A stretch of DNA of 64,000 bases from Petrolisthes cinctipes (lineage: Eukaryota; Arthropoda; Malacostraca; Decapoda; Porcellanidae): contig JAWQEG010000522.1 in assembly GCA_033782935.1 (NCBI GenBank), forward strand, positions 930,001 through 994,000, given 5' to 3'. The notes under the pieces are model-generated. The model saw nothing but the letters and a program-made list of their open reading frames with translations, was not told the origin of the DNA and searched no databases. Numbering within the stretch: the first letter of the stretch is position 1; every line of letters starts with the position of its first letter. Shown one piece after another: positions 26,680 through 41,344 of this stretch. The position numbers were made by a program, and so were the translations under genes.

Positions 26680-29600
26680 AGCATGTTTTGAGCCTATATT
26701 TTGAAAACATTCTATCATTGACTAGACATGTACAGATCGCTTCTGGGACCCAAAATTATCGAATTTTCGGGTGTTTTGAGGTTGAATTTGAGATATAAAC
26801 GAGTGCATAAGATGCATACACATGTTGACTTTGGGCACCAAAATATCGATTTTCAGCATGTTTTGGGCCTGCATCTAAGTAGGCATGTACAGATCGCTTC
26901 TGGGACCCAAAAATATCGAAATTTCGGGTGTTTTGAGCCTGAATTTGAGATATAAACGGGAACAGATGATGCATGCACATATCGACTTTTGGGCACCTAA
27001 ACGATCGATTTCCAGTATGTTTTGGGCCTGTATTTTGAAAATATTCTAGCACTAAGTAGGCATGTACAGATTACTTCTGGGACCCCAAAATATCGAATTT
27101 TCGGGTGTTTTGAGCCTGAATTTGAGATATAAACGGGTACAGATGATGCAAGCACATATCGACTTTGGACACTTAAAATATCGATTTTTTGCATGTTTTG
27201 AGCCTATATTTTGAAACAATTCTAGCACTGAGTAGGCATGTACAGATTGCTTCTGGGACCCAAAACTATCGAATTTTCGGGTGTTTTGGGCCTGAATTTG
27301 AGATATCGACTTTGGGCACCTAAAATATCGATTTTTAGCATGTTTTGGGCCTATATTTTGAAAATATTCTAGCACTAAGTAGGCATGTACAGATCACTTC
27401 TGGGACCCCCAAAAATCGAATTTTCGGGTGTTTTGAGCCTGGATTCTAGATATAAACGGGTACAGATGATGCATGCACATATCGACTTTGGACACTTAAA
27501 ATATCGATTTTTAGCATGTTTTGAGCCTATATTTTGAAAACATTCTAGCACTGAGTAGGCATGTACAGATCGCTTCTGGGACCCAAAAATATCGAATTTT
27601 TGGGTGTTTTGGGCCTGAATTTGAGATATCGACTTTGAGCACCTAAAATATCGATTTGTAGCATGTTTTGGGCCTATATTTTGAAAATATTCTAGCACAA
27701 AGTAGGCATGTACAGATCAGTTTTGGGAACCCAAAATATCGAATTTTCGGGTGTTTTGAGCTTGAATTTGAGATATAAACGGGTACAGATGATGCATGCA
27801 CATATCGACTTTGGACACTTAAAATATCGATTTTTAGCATATTTTGAGCCTATATATTAAAACAATTCTAGCACCGAGTAGGCATGTACAGATCGCTTCT
27901 GGGACCCAAAAATATCGAATTTTCGGGTGTTTTGAGGTTTAATTTCGGATATAAACGGGTGCAGAAGATTCATACACATATTGACCTTGGTCACATAAAA
28001 TATCGATTTTCAGCTTGTTTTAGGCCTGTATTTTGAAAATACTCTAACACGGAGTAGGCAAGTACAGATCGCTTCTGGGACCCCAATATATCGAATTTTC
28101 GGGCGTTTTGAGCCTGAATTTGAGATATAAACGGGTACAGAAGATGCATCCACATTTCGACTTTTGGGCACCTAAAAGATCGATTTTCAGTATGTTTTGG
28201 GCCCGTATATTGAAAATACTCTAACACGGAGTAGGCATGTACAGATCGCTTCTGAGACCCCAAAATATCGAATTTTTGGGTGTTTTGGGCCTGAATTTGA
28301 GATATAAACGGGTACAGAAGATGCATGCACATATTGACTTTGGGCACCTAAAATATCGATTTTCAGCATGTTTTGGGCCTATATTTTGAAAATCCTCTAA
28401 TTAGGAGTAGGCATGTACAGATCGCTTCTGGGACCCAAAAATATCGAATTTTTGGGTGTTTTGAGCCTGAATTTGAGATATAAACGGGTACAGAAGATGC
28501 ATGCACATATCGACTTTGGACACTTAAAATATCGATTTTTAGCATCTTTTAGGCCTATATTTTGAAAACATTCTAGCACTAACTAGACATGTACAGATCG
28601 CTTCTGGGACCCAAAATTATCGAATTTTCGGGTGTTTTGAGGTTGAATTTGAGATATAAACGATTGCAGAAGATGCATACACATGTTGACTTTGGGCACA
28701 AAAAATATCGATTTTCAGCATGTTTTGGGCCTGCATCTGAGTAGGCGTGTACAGATCGCTTCTGGGACTCCAAAATATCGAATTTTCGGGTGTTTGGAGC
28801 CTGAATTTGAGATATAAACGGGTACAGAAGATGCATGCACATATCGACTTTTGGGCACCTAGAAGATCGATTTTCAGTATGTTTTGGGCCTGTATTTTGA
28901 AAATACTCTAACACGGAGTAGGCATGTACAGTTCGCTTCTGGGACCCCAAAATATCGAATTTTCGGGTGTTTTGGGACTGAATTTGAGATATGGACTTTG
29001 GGCACCTAAAAGATCGATTTTTAGCATTTTTGGGGCTTTTATTTTGAAAATATTCTAGCACTGAGTAGGCATGTACAGATCGCTTCTGGGACCCCCCAAA
29101 AACCGAAATTTCGGGTGTTTTGAGCCTGAATTTGAGATATAAACTTGTACAGATGATGCATGCACATATTGACTTTGTGCACCTAAAATATCGATTTTCA
29201 GCATGTTTTGGGCCTGTATTTTGAAAATACTCTAACTAGGAATAGGCATGTACAGATCGCTTCTAGGACCCAAAAATATCGAATTTTCGGGTGTTTTGAA
29301 CCAGAATTTGAGATATAAACGGGTACAGAAGATGCATGCACATATCGACTTTGTACACTTAAAATATCGATTTTTAGCATGTTTTGAGCCTATATTTTGA
29401 AAACATTCTAGCGCTGACTAGACATGTACAGATCGCTTCTGGGACCCAAAATTATCGAATTTTCGGGTGTTTTGAGGTTGAATTTGAGATATAAACGAGT
29501 GCATAAGATGCATACACATGTTGACTTTGGGCATCTAAAATATCGATTTTCAGCATGTTTTGGGCCTGCATCTAAGTAGGCATGTACAGATCGCTTCTGG

Positions 29601-30925
29601 GACCCCAAAATATCGAATTTTCGGGTGTTTGGAGCCTGAATTTGAGATATAAACGGGTACAGAAGATGCATGCACATATCGACTTTTGGGCACCTAAAAG
29701 ATCGATTTCCAGTATGTTTTGGGCCTGTATTTTGAAAATATTCTAGCACTAAGTAGGCATGTACAGATTACTTCTTGGACCCCAAAATATCGAATTTTCG
29801 GGTGTTTTGAGCCTGAATTTGAGATATAAACGGGTACAGATGATGCAAGCACATATCGACTTTGGACACTTAAAATATCGATTTTTTGCATGTTTTGAGC
29901 CTATATTTTGAAACAATTCTAGCACTGAGTAGGCATGTACAGATTGCTTCTGGGACCCAAAACTATCGAATTTTCGGGTGTTTTGGGCCTGAATTTGAGA
30001 TATCGACTTTGGGCACCTAAAATATCGATTTTTAGCATGTTTTGGGCCTATATTTTGAAAATATTCTAGCACTAAGTAGGCATGTACAGATCACTTCTGG
30101 GACCCCCCAAAATCAAATTTTCGGGTGTTTTGAGCCTGAATTCTAGATATAAACGGGTACAGATGATGCATGTACACATCGACTTTGGACACTTAAAATA
30201 TCGATTTTTAGCATGTTTTGAGCCTATATTTTGAAAACATCCTAGCACTGAGTAGGCATGTACAGATCGCTTCTGGGACCCAAAAATATCGAATTTTCGG
30301 GTGTTTTGGGCCTGAATTTGAGATATCGACTTTTAGCACCTAAAATATCGATTTGTAGCATGTTTTGGGCCTATATTTTGAAAATATTCTAGCACTTAGT
30401 AGGCATGTACAGATCAGTTCTGGGACCCCAAAATATCGAATTTTCGGGTGTTTTGAGCCTGAATTTGAGATATAAACGGGTACAGATGATGCATGCACAT
30501 ATCGACTTTGCACACTTATAATATCGATTTTTAGCATGTTTTGAGCCTATATATTAAAACAATTCTAGCACCGAGTAGGCATGTACAGATCGCTTCTGGG
30601 ACCAAAAAATATCGAATTTTCGGGTGTTTTGAGGTTTAATTTCGGATATAAACGGGTGCAGAAGATGCATACACATATTGACTTTTGTCACCTAAAATAT
30701 CGATTTTCAGCTCGTTTTAGGCCTGTTTCTTGAAAATACTCTAACACGGAGTAGGCAAGTACAGATCGCTTCTGGGACCCCAAAATATCGAATTTTCGGG
30801 CGTTTTGAGCCTGAATTTGAGATATAAACGGGTACAGAAGATGCATGCACATATCGACTTTTGGGCACCTAACAGATCGATTTTCAGTATGTTTTGGGCC
30901 CGTATATTGAAAATACTCTAACACG
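26680..30925 (+). repeat. Duplicated segment D5, copy 1 (about 4.25 kb)
   Basis: Matches 32384-36276. The offset is 5704 up to about 28.0 kb and 5351 from about 28.4 kb. The change of 353 bp equals two units (176 + 177) that are present here and absent from copy 2. Diagnostic variants are TGGGCACCAAAATATCG, CCTAAACGATCG, GATTTTTTGCATG and GGCCCGTATATTG. Confidence 0.88.
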
Positions 30926-32383
30926 GTGTAGGCATGTACAGTTCCCTTCTGGGACCCCAAAATATCGAATTTTCGGGTGTTTTGGGACTGAATTTGAGAT
31001 ATCGACTTGAGGCACCTAAAATATCGATTTTTAGCATGCTTTGATCCTATATTTTGAAAATATTCTAGCACTAAGTAGGCATGTACAAATCACTTCTGGG
31101 ACCCAAAATATCGAATTTTCGGGTGTTTTGATCCTGAATTTGAGATATAAACGGGACAAGATGATGCATGCACATATCGACTTTGGACACTTAAAATATC
31201 GATTTTTAGCATGTTTTGAGCCTGTATTTTGACACAATTCTAGCACTGAGTAGGCATGTACAGATCGCTTCAGGGACCCAAAAATATCGAATTTTCGGGT
31301 GTTTTGGGCCTGCATTTGAGATATCGACTTTGGGCACCTAAAATATCGATTTTTAGCATGTTTTGGGTCTTTTTTTTGAAAATATTCTAGCACTAAGTAG
31401 GCATGTACAGATCACTTCTGGGACCCCAAAATATCGAATTTTCGGGTATTTTGAGCCTGAATTTGAGATATAAACGGGTACAGATGATGCATGCACATAT
31501 CGATTTTGGACACTTAAAATATCGATTTTTAGCATGTTTTGAGCATATATTTTGAAAACATTCTAGCACTGAGTAGGCATGTACAGATCGCTTCAGGGAC
31601 CCAAAAATATCGAGTTTTCTGGTGTTTTTAAGTTGAATTTGGGATATAAACGGGTAAAGAAGATGCATACACATATTGACTTTGGTCACCTAAAATATCG
31701 ATTTTCAGCTTGTTTTGGGCCTGTATTTTGAAAATACTCTAACACGGAGTAGGCAAGTACAGATCGCTTCTGGGACCCCAAAATATCGAATTTTAGGGTG
31801 TTTTGAGCCTGAATTTGAGATATAAACGGGTACAGAAGATGCATCCACATATCGACTTTTGGGCACTTAAAAGATCGATTTTCAGTATGTTTTGGGCCTG
31901 TATATTGAAAACACTCTAACACGGAGTAGGCATGTACAGATCACTTCTGGGACCCCAAAATATCGAATTTTTGGGTGTTTTGGGCCTGAATTTGAGATAT
32001 CGACTTTGGGCACCTAAAATATCGATTTTTAGCATTTTTTGGGCTTTTATTTTGAAAATATTCTAGCACTGAGTAGGCATGTACAGATCGCTTCTGGGAC
32101 CCCCCAAAAACCGAATTTTCGGGTGTTTTGAGCCTGAATTTGAGATATAAACGGGTACAGATGATGCATGCACATATTGACTTTGTGCACCTAAAATATC
32201 GATTTTCAGCATGTTTTGTGCCTGTATTTTGAAAATACTCTAACTAGGAATAGGCATGTACAGATCGCTTCAAGGACCCAAAAATATCGAATTTTCGGGT
32301 GTTTTGAACCTGAATTTGAGATATAAACGGGTACAGAAGATGAATGCACATATCGACTTTGTGCACTTAAAATATCAATTTTT
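30926..32383 (+). repeat. Duplicated segment D4, copy 2
   Basis: Partner of about 24240-25700 with the same CACGGTGTAGG, GACTTGAGGCACC and AACGGGACAAGATG variants. Near 31,372 the usual CTATATTTTG is a T run (GGGTCTTTTTTTTG), a private change. Joined to the next segment, it shows that a block of several kb was duplicated with rearranged internal order. Confidence 0.82.
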
Positions 32384-35300
32384 AGCATGTTTTGAGCCTA
32401 TATTTTGAAAACATTCTATCACTGACTAGACATGTACAGATCGCTTCTGGGACCCAAAATTATCGAATTTTCGGGTGTTTTGAGGTTGAATTTGAGATAT
32501 AAACGAGTGCATAAGATGCATACACATGTTGACTTTGGGCACCAAAATATCGATTTTCAGCATGTTTTGGGCCTGCATCTAAGTAGGCATGTACAGATCG
32601 CTTCTGGGACCCAAAAATATCGAAATTTCGGGTGTTTTGAGCCTGAATTTGAGATATAAACGGGAACAGATGATGCATGCACATATCGACTTTTGGGCAC
32701 CTAAACGATCGATTTCCAGTATGTTTTGGGCCTGTATTTTGAAAATATTCTAGCACTAAGTAGGCATGTACAGATTACTTCTGGGACCCCAAAATATCGA
32801 ATTTTCGGGTGTTTTGAGCCTGAATTTGAGATATAAACGGGTACAGATGATGCAAGCACATATCGACTTTGGACACTTAAAATATCGATTTTTTGCATGT
32901 TTTGAGCCTATATTTTGAAACAATTCTAGCACTGAGTAGGCATGTACAGATTGCTTCTGGGACCCAAAACTATCGAATTTTCGGGTATTTTGGGCCTGAA
33001 TTTGAGATATCGACTTTGGGCACCTAAAATATCGATTTTTAGCATGTTTTGGGCCTATATTTTGAAAATATTCTAGCACTAAGTAGGCATGTACAGATCA
33101 CTTCTGGGACCCCCAAAAATCGAATTTTCGGGTGTTTTGAGCCTGAATTCTAGATATAAACGGGTACAGATGATGCATGCACATATCGACTTTGTACACT
33201 TAAAATATCGATTTTTAGCATGTTTTGAGCCTATATTTTGAAAACATTCTAGCACTGAGTAGGCATGTACAGATCGCTTCTGGGACCCAAAAATATCGAA
33301 TTTTCGGGTGTTTTGGGCCTGAATTTGAGATATCGACTTTGAGCACCTAAAATATCGATTTGTAGCATGTTTTGGGCCTATATTTTGAAAATATTCTAGC
33401 ACAAAGTAGGCATGTACAGATCAGTTTTGGGAACCCAAAATATCGAATTTTCGGGTGTTTTGAGCTTGAATTTGAGATATAAACGGGTACAGATGATGCA
33501 TGCACATATCGACTTTGGACACTTAAAATATCGATTTTTAGCATGTTTTGAGCCTATATATTAAAACAATTCTAGCACCGAGTAGGCATGTACAGATCGC
33601 TTCTGGGACCCAAAAATATCGAATTTTCGGGTGTTTTGAGGTTTAATTTCGGATATAAACGGGTGCAGAAGATTCATACACATATTGACCTTGGTCACAT
33701 AAAATATCGATTTTCAGCTTGTTTTGGGCCTGTATTTTGAAAATACTCTAACACGGTGTAGGCAAGTACAGATCGCTTCTGGGACCCCAATATATCGAAT
33801 TTTCGGGCTTTTTGAGCCTGAATTTGAGATATAAACGGGTACAGAAGATGCATGCACATATCGACTTTGGACACTTAAAATATCGATTTTTAGCATCTTT
33901 TAGGCCTATATTTTGAAAACATTCTAGCACTAACTAGACATGTACAGATCGCTTCTGGGACCCAAAATTATCGAATTTTCGGGTGTTTTGAGGTTGAATT
34001 TGAGATATAAACGATTGCAGAAGATGCATACACATGTTGACTTTGGGCACAAAAAATATCGATTTTCAGCATGTTTTGGGCCTGCATCTGAGTAGGCGTG
34101 TACAGATCGCTTCTGGGACTCCAAAATATCGAATTTTCGGGTGTTTGGAGCCTGAATTTGAGATATAAACGGGTACAGAAGATGCATGCACATATCGACT
34201 TTTGGGCACCTAAAAGATCGATTTTCAGTATGTTTTGGGCCTGTATTTTGAAAATACTCTAACACGGAGTAGGCATGTACAGTTCGCTTCTGGGACCCCA
34301 AACTATCGAATTTTCGGGTGTTTTGGGACTGAATTTGAGATATCGACTTTGGGCACCTAAAAGATCGATTTTTAGCATTTTTTGGGCTTTTATTTTGAAA
34401 ATATTCTAGCACTGAGTAGGCATGTACAGATCGCTTCTGGGACCCCCCAAAAACCGAAATTTCGGGTGTTTTGAGCCTGAATTTGAGATATAAACGGGTA
34501 CAGATGATGTATGCACATATTGACTTTGTGCACCTAAAATATCGATTTTCAGCATGTTTTGGGCCTGTATTTTGAAAATACTCTAACTAGGAATAGGCAT
34601 GTACAGATCGCTTCTAGGACCCAAAAATATCGAATTTTCGGGTGTTTTGAACCAGAATTTGAGATATAAACGGGTACAGAAGATGCATGCACATATCGAC
34701 TTTGTACACTTAAAATATCGATTTTTAGCATGTTTTGAGCCTATATTTTGAAAACATTCTAGCGCTGACTAGACATGTACAGATCACTTCTGGGACCCAA
34801 AATTATCGAATTTTCGGGTGTTTTGAGGTTGAATTTGAGATATAAACGAGTGCATAAGATGCATACACATGTTGACTTTGGGCATCTAAAATATCGATTT
34901 TCAGCATGTTTTGGGCCTGCATCTAAGTAGGCATGTACAGATCGCTTCTGGGACCCCAAAATATCGAATTTTCGGGTGTTTGGAGCCTGAATTTGAGATA
35001 TAAACGGGTACAGAAGATGCATGCACATATCGACTTTTGGGCACCTAAAAGATCGATTTCCAGTATGTTTTGGGCCTGTATTTTGAAAATATTCTAGCAC
35101 TAAGTAGGCATGTACAGATTACTTCTTGGACCCCAAAATATCGAATTTTCAGGTGTTTTGAGCCTGAATTTGAGATATAAACGGGTACAGATGATGCAAG
35201 CACATATCGACTTTGGACACTTAAAATATCGATTTTTTGCATGTTTTGAGCCTATATTTTGAAACAATTCTAGCACTGAGTAGGCATGTACAGATTGCTT

Positions 35301-35707
35301 CTGGGACCCAAAACTATCGAATTTTCGGGTGTTTTGGGCCTGAATTTGAGATATCGACTTTGGGCACCTAAAATATCCATTTTTAGCATGTTTTGGGCCT
35401 ATATTTTGAAAATATTCTAGCACTAAGTAGGCATGTACAGATCACTTCTGGGACCCCCAAAAATCAAATTTTCGGGTGTTTTGAGCCTGAATTCTAGATA
35501 TAAACGGGTACAGATGATGCATGTACACATCGACTTTGGACACTTAAAATATCGATTTTTAGCATGTTTTGAGCCTATATTTTGAAAACATCCTAGCAGT
35601 GAGTAGGCATGTACAGATCGCTTCTGGGACCCAAAAATATCGAATTTTCGGGTGTTTTGGGCCTGAATTTGAGATATCGACTCTTAGCACCTAAAATATC
35701 GATTTGT
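32384..35707 (+). repeat. Duplicated segment D5, copy 2
   Basis: Partner of 26680-30925, lacking two units near 33.72-33.89 kb. The unit at 33717 begins with the AGCTTG type and finishes with the CATATCGACTTTGGACACTT type, a hybrid expected from unequal exchange. The similarity to copy 1 continues to about 36276, overlapping the first A module. Confidence 0.87.
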
Positions 35708-37030
35708 AGCATGTTTTTGGCCTATATTTTGAAAATATTCTAGCACTAAGTAGGCATGTACAGATCAGTTCTGGGACCCCAAAATATCGAATTTTCGGGT
35801 GTTTTGAGCCTGAATTTGAGATATAAACGGGTACAGATGATGCATGCACATATCGACTTTGGACACTTATAATATCGATTTTTAGCATGTTTTGAGCCTA
35901 TATATTAAAACAATTCTAGCACCGAGTAGGCATGTACAGATCGCTTCTGGGACCCAAAAATATCGAATTTTCGGGTGTTTTGAGGTTTAATTTCGGATAT
36001 TAACGGGTGCAGAAGATGCATACACATACTGACTTTTGTCACCTAAAATATCGATTTTCAGCTCGTTTTGGGCCTGTTTCTTGAAAATACTCTAACACGG
36101 AGTAGGCAAGTACAGATCGCTTCTGGGACCCCAAAATATCGAATTTTCGGGCGTTTTGAGCCTGAATTTGAGATATAAACGGGTACAGAAGATGCATCCA
36201 CATTTCGACTTTTGGGCACCTAACAGATCGATTTTCAGTATGTTTTGGGCCCGTATATTGAAAATACTCTAACACGGAGTAGGCATGTACAGATCGCTTC
36301 TGAGACCCCAAAATATCGAATTTTTGGGTGTTTTGGGCCTGAATTTGAGATATCTACTTTGGGCACCTAAAATATCGATTTTTAGCATGTTTTGGGCCTA
36401 TATTTTGAAAATATTCTAGCACTGAGTAGGCATGTACAGATTGCTTCTGGGACCCCAAAATATCGAATTTTCGGGTGTTTTGGGCCTGAATTTGAGATAT
36501 CGACTTTGGGCACCTAAAATATCGATTTGTAGCATGTTTTGGGCCTATTTTTTGAAAATATTCTAGCACTAAGTAGGCATGTACAGATCAGTTCTGGGAC
36601 CCCAAAATATCTAATTTTCGGGTGTTTTGAGGTTTAATTTCGGATATAAACGGGTGCAGAAGATGCATACACATATTGACTTTGGTCACCTAAAATATCG
36701 ATTTTCAGCTTGTTTTGTTCCTCTATTTTGAAAATACTCTAACACGGAGTAGGCAAGTACAGATCGCTTCTGGGACCCCAAAATATCGAATTTTCGGGTG
36801 TTTTGAGCATGAATTTGATATATAAACCGGTACAGAAGATGCTTCCACATGTCGACTTTTGGGCACCTAAAAGATCGATTTTTAGTATGTTTTAAGCCTG
36901 TATATTAAAAATACTCTAACACGGAGTAGGCATGTACAGATCGCTTCTGGGACCCCAAAATATCGAATTTTTGGGTGTTTTGGGCCTGAATTTGAGATAT
37001 CTACTTTGGGCACCTAAAATATCGATTTTT
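35708..37030 (+). repeat. 8-unit module A, copy 1 (1323 bp)
   Basis: Unit lengths are 176, 176, 177, 147, 147, 176, 177 and 147. Private variants shared with copy 3 (39188) are GATATTAACGGGTGCAG, ACACATACTGAC and GCCTGTTTCTTG. The module carries the TATATTAAAACAATTC half-A type followed by an AGCTCG unit. Confidence 0.93.
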
Positions 37031-37864
37031 AGCATGTTTTGGGCCTATATTTTGAAAATATTCTAGCACCGAGTAGGCATGTACAGATCGCTTCTGGGAC
37101 CCCAAAATATCGAATTTTCGGGTGTTTTGAGCCTGAATTTGAGATATAAACGGGTACAGAAGATGCATGCACATATTGACTTTGGGCACCTAAATTATCG
37201 ATTTTCAGCATGTTTTGGGCCTATATTTTGAAAATACTCTAATTAGGAGTAGGCATGTACAGATCGCTTCTGGGACCCAAAAATATCGAATTTTCGGGTG
37301 TTTTGAGCCTAAATTTGAGATATAAACGGGTACAGAAGATTCATGCACATATCGACTTTGGACACTTAAAATATCGATTTTTAGCATGTTTTGAGCCTAT
37401 ATTTAGAAAACATTCTAGCACTAACTAGACATGTACAGATCGCTTCTGGGACCCAAAATTATCGAATTTTCAGGTGTTTTAAGGTTGAATTTGAGATATA
37501 AACGAGAGCAGAAGATGCATACACATGTTGACTTTGGGCACCTAAAATATCAATTTTCAGCATGTTTTGGACCTGGTTCTGAGTAGGCGTTTAAAGATCG
37601 CTTCTGGGACCCCAAAATATCGAATTTTCGGGTGTTTGGAGCCTGAATTTGAGATATAAACGGGTACAGAAGATACATGAACATATCGACTTTTGGGCAC
37701 CTAAAAGATCGATTTTCAGTATGTTTTGGGCCTGCATTTTGAAAATACTCTAACACGGAGTAGGCATGTACAGTTCGCTTCTGGGACCCCAAAATATCGA
37801 ATTTTCGGGTGTTTTGGGAATGAATTTGAGATATCGACTTTGGGCACCTAAAATATCGATTTGT
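37031..37864 (+). repeat. 5-unit module B, copy 1 (834 bp)
   Basis: Unit lengths are 176, 176, 176, 159 and 147. Marked by CTAATTAGGAGTAGG, GCACTAACTAGACATG, AACGAGAGCAG and GGACCTGGTTCTGAGTAGG. Relatives of its CTAATTAGGAG-led core occur at about 18615, 28365, 45029, 51413, 52775 and 55813, so this module is older than the local HOR. Confidence 0.92.
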
Positions 37865-39187
37865 AGCATGTTTTGGGCCTATATTTTGAAAATATTCTAG
37901 AACTAAGTAGGCATGTACAGATCAGTTCTGGGACCCCAAAATATCGAATTTTCGGGTGTTTTGAGCCTGAATTTGAGATATAAACGGATACAGATGATGC
38001 ATGCACATATCGACTTTGGACACTTAAAATATCGATTTTTAGCATGTTTTGAGCCTATATATTAAAACAATTCTAGCACCGAGTAGGCATGTACAGATCG
38101 CTTCTGGGACTCCAAAATATCGAATTTTCGGGTGTTTTGAGGTTTAATTTCGGATATAAACGGGTGCAGAAGATGCATACACATATTGACTTTTGTCACC
38201 TAAAATATCGATTTTCAGCTCGTTTTGGGCCTGTTTTTTGAAAATACTCTAACACGGAGTAGGCAAGTACAGATCGCTTCTGGGACCCCAAAATATCGAA
38301 TTTTCGGGCTTTTTGAGCCTGAATTTGAGATATAAACGGGTACAGAAGATGCATCCACATTTCGAATTTTGGGCACCTAACAGATCGATTTTCAGTATGT
38401 TTTGGGCCCGTATATTGAAAATACTCTAACACGGAGTAGGCATGTACAGATCGCTTCTGAGACCCCAAAATATCGAATTTTTGGGTGTATTGGGCCTGAA
38501 TTTGAGATATCTACTTTGGGCACCTAAAATATCGATTTTTAGCATGTTTTGGGCCTATATTTTGAAAATATTCTAGCACTGAGTAGGCATGTACAGATTG
38601 CTTCTGGGACCCCAAAATATCGAATTTTCGGGTGTTTTGGGCCTGAATTTGAGATATCGACTTTGGGCACCTAAAATATCGATTTGTAGCATGTTTTGGG
38701 CCTATATTTTGAAAATATTCTAGCACTAAGTAGGCATGTACAGATCAGTTCTGGGACCCCAAAATATCGAATTTTCGGGTGTTTTGAGGTTTAATTTCGG
38801 ATATAAACGGGTGCAGAAGATGCATACACATATTGACTTTGGTCACCTAAAATATCGATTTTCAGCTTGTTTTGTTCCTCTATTTTGAAAATACTCTAAC
38901 ACGGAGTAGGCAAGTACAGATCGCTTATGGGACCCCAAAATATCGAATTTTCGGGTGTTTTGAGCATGAATTTGAGATATAAACCGGTACAGAAGATGCT
39001 TCCACATGTCGACTTTTGGGCACCTAAAAGATCGATTTTTAGTATGTTTTGGGCCTGTATATTAAAAATACTCTAACACGGAGTAGGCATGTACAGATCG
39101 CTTCTGGGACCCCAAAATATCGATTTTTTGGGTGTTTTGGGCCTGAATTTGAGATATCTACTTTGGGCACCTAAAATATCGATTTTT
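37865..39187 (+). repeat. 8-unit module A, copy 2 (1323 bp)
   Basis: Same length series as copy 1. Private variants shared with copy 4 (41345) are GGGACTCCAAAATATCG, TTCGAATTTTGGGCACC, GGGTGTATTGGGCC and GATCGCTTATGGG. Copies 1 and 3 form one pair and 2 and 4 another, which shows that A B A was duplicated as a whole. Confidence 0.93.
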
Positions 39188-40510
39188 AGCATGTTTTGGG
39201 CCTATATTTTGAAAATATTCTAGCACTAAGTAGGCATGTACAGATCAGTTCTGGGACCCCAAAATATCGAATTTTCGGGTGTTTTGAGCCTGAATTTGAG
39301 ATATAAACGGGTACAGATGATGCATGCACATATCGACTTTGGACACTTATAATATCGATTTTTAGCATGTTTTGAGCCTATATATTAAAACAATTCTAGC
39401 ACCGAGTAGGCATGTACAGATCGCTTCTGGGACCCAAAAATATCGAATTTTCGGGTGTTTTGAGGTTTAATTTCGGATATTAACGGGTGCAGAAGATGCA
39501 TACACATACTGACTTTTGTCACCTAAAATATCGATTTTCAGCTCGTTTTGGGCCTGTTTCTTGAAAATACTCTAACACGGAGTAGGCAAGTACAGATAGC
39601 TTCTGGGACCCCAAAATATCGAATTTTCGGGCGTTTTGAGCCTGAATTTGAGATATAAACGGGTACAGAAGATGCATCCACATTTCGACTTTTGGGCACC
39701 TAACAGATCGATTTTCAGTATGTTTTGGGCCCGTATATTGAAAATACTCTAACACGGAGTAGGCATGTACAGATCGCTTCTGAGACCCCAAAATATCGAA
39801 TTTTTGGGTGTTTTGGGCCTGAATTTGAGATATCTACTTTGGGCACCTAAAATATCGATTTTTAGCATGTTTTGGGCCTATATTTTGAAAATATTCTAGC
39901 ACTGAGTAGGCATGTACAGATTGCTTCTGGGACCCCAAAATATCGAATTTTCGGGTGTTTTGGGCCTGAATTTGAGATATCGACTTTGGGCACCTAAAAT
40001 ATCGATTTGTAGCATGTTTTGGGCCTATTTTTTGAAAATATTCTAGCACTAAGTAGGCATGTACAGATCAGTTCTGGGACCCCAAAATATCTAATTTTCG
40101 GGTGTTTTGAGGTTTAATTTCGGATATAAACGGGTGCAGAAGATGCATACACATATTGACTTTGGTCACCTAAAATATCGATTTTCAGCTTGTTTTGTTC
40201 CTCTATTTTGAAAATACTCTAACACGGAGTAGGCAAGTACAGATCGCTTCTGGGACCCCAAAATATCGAATTTTCGGGTGTTTTGAGCATGAATTTGATA
40301 TATAAACCGGTACAGAAGATGCTTCCACATGTCGACTTTTGGGCACCTAAAAGATCGATTTTTAGTATGTTTTAAGCCTGTATATTAAAAATACTCTAAC
40401 ACGGAGTAGGCATGTACAGATCGCTTCTGGGACCCCAAAATATCGAATTTTTGGGTGTTTTGGGCCTGAATTTGAGATATCTACTTTGGGCACCTAAAAT
40501 ATCGATTTTT
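39188..40510 (+). repeat. 8-unit module A, copy 3 (1323 bp)
   Basis: Matches copy 1 at offset 3480 with very few differences (for example TTTTTAGCATG at its start against TTTGTAGCATG). It follows copy 2 directly with no B module between. Confidence 0.93.
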
Positions 40511-41344
40511 AGCATGTTTTGGGCCTATATTTTGAAAATATTCTAGCACTGAGTAGGCATGTACAGATCGCTTCTGGGACCCCAAAATATCGAATTTTCG
40601 GGTGTTTTGAGCCTGAATTTGAGATATAAACGGGTACAGAAGATGCATGCACATATTGACTTTGGGCACCTAAATTATCGATTTTCAGCATGTTTTGGGC
40701 CTATATTTTGAAAATACTCTAATTAGGAGTAGGCATGTACAGATCGCTTCTGGGACCCAAAAATATCGAATTTTCGGGTGTTTTGAGCCTGAATTTGAGA
40801 TATAAACGGGTACAGAAGATTCATGCACATATCGACTTTGGACACTTAAAATATCGATTTTTAGCATGTTTTGAGCCTATATTTAGAAAACATTCTAGCA
40901 CTAACTAGACATGTACAGATCGCTTCTGGGACCCAAAATTATCGAATTTTCAGGTGTTTTAAGGTTGAATTTGAGATATAAACGAGAGCAGAAGATGCAT
41001 ACACATGTTGACTTTGGGCACCTAAAATATCAATTTTCAGCATGTTTTGGACCTGGTTCTGAGTAGGCGTTTAAAGATCGCTTCTGGGACCCCAAAATAT
41101 CGAATTTTCGGGTGTTTGGAGCCTGAATTTGAGATATAAACGGGTACAGAAGATACATGAACATATCGACTTTTGGGCACCTAAAAGATCGATTTTCAGT
41201 ATGTTTTGGGCCTGCATTTTGAAAATACTCTAACACGGAGTAGGCATGTACAGTTCGCTTCTGGGACCCCAAAATATCGAATTTTCGGGTGTTTTGGGAA
41301 TGAATTTGAGATATCGACTTTGGGCACCTAAAATATCGATTTGT
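40511..41344 (+). repeat. 5-unit module B, copy 2 (834 bp)
   Basis: Matches B copy 1 at offset 3480. One visible difference is GCACTGAGTAGG near 40549 where copy 1 has GCACCGAGTAGG. Confidence 0.93.
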
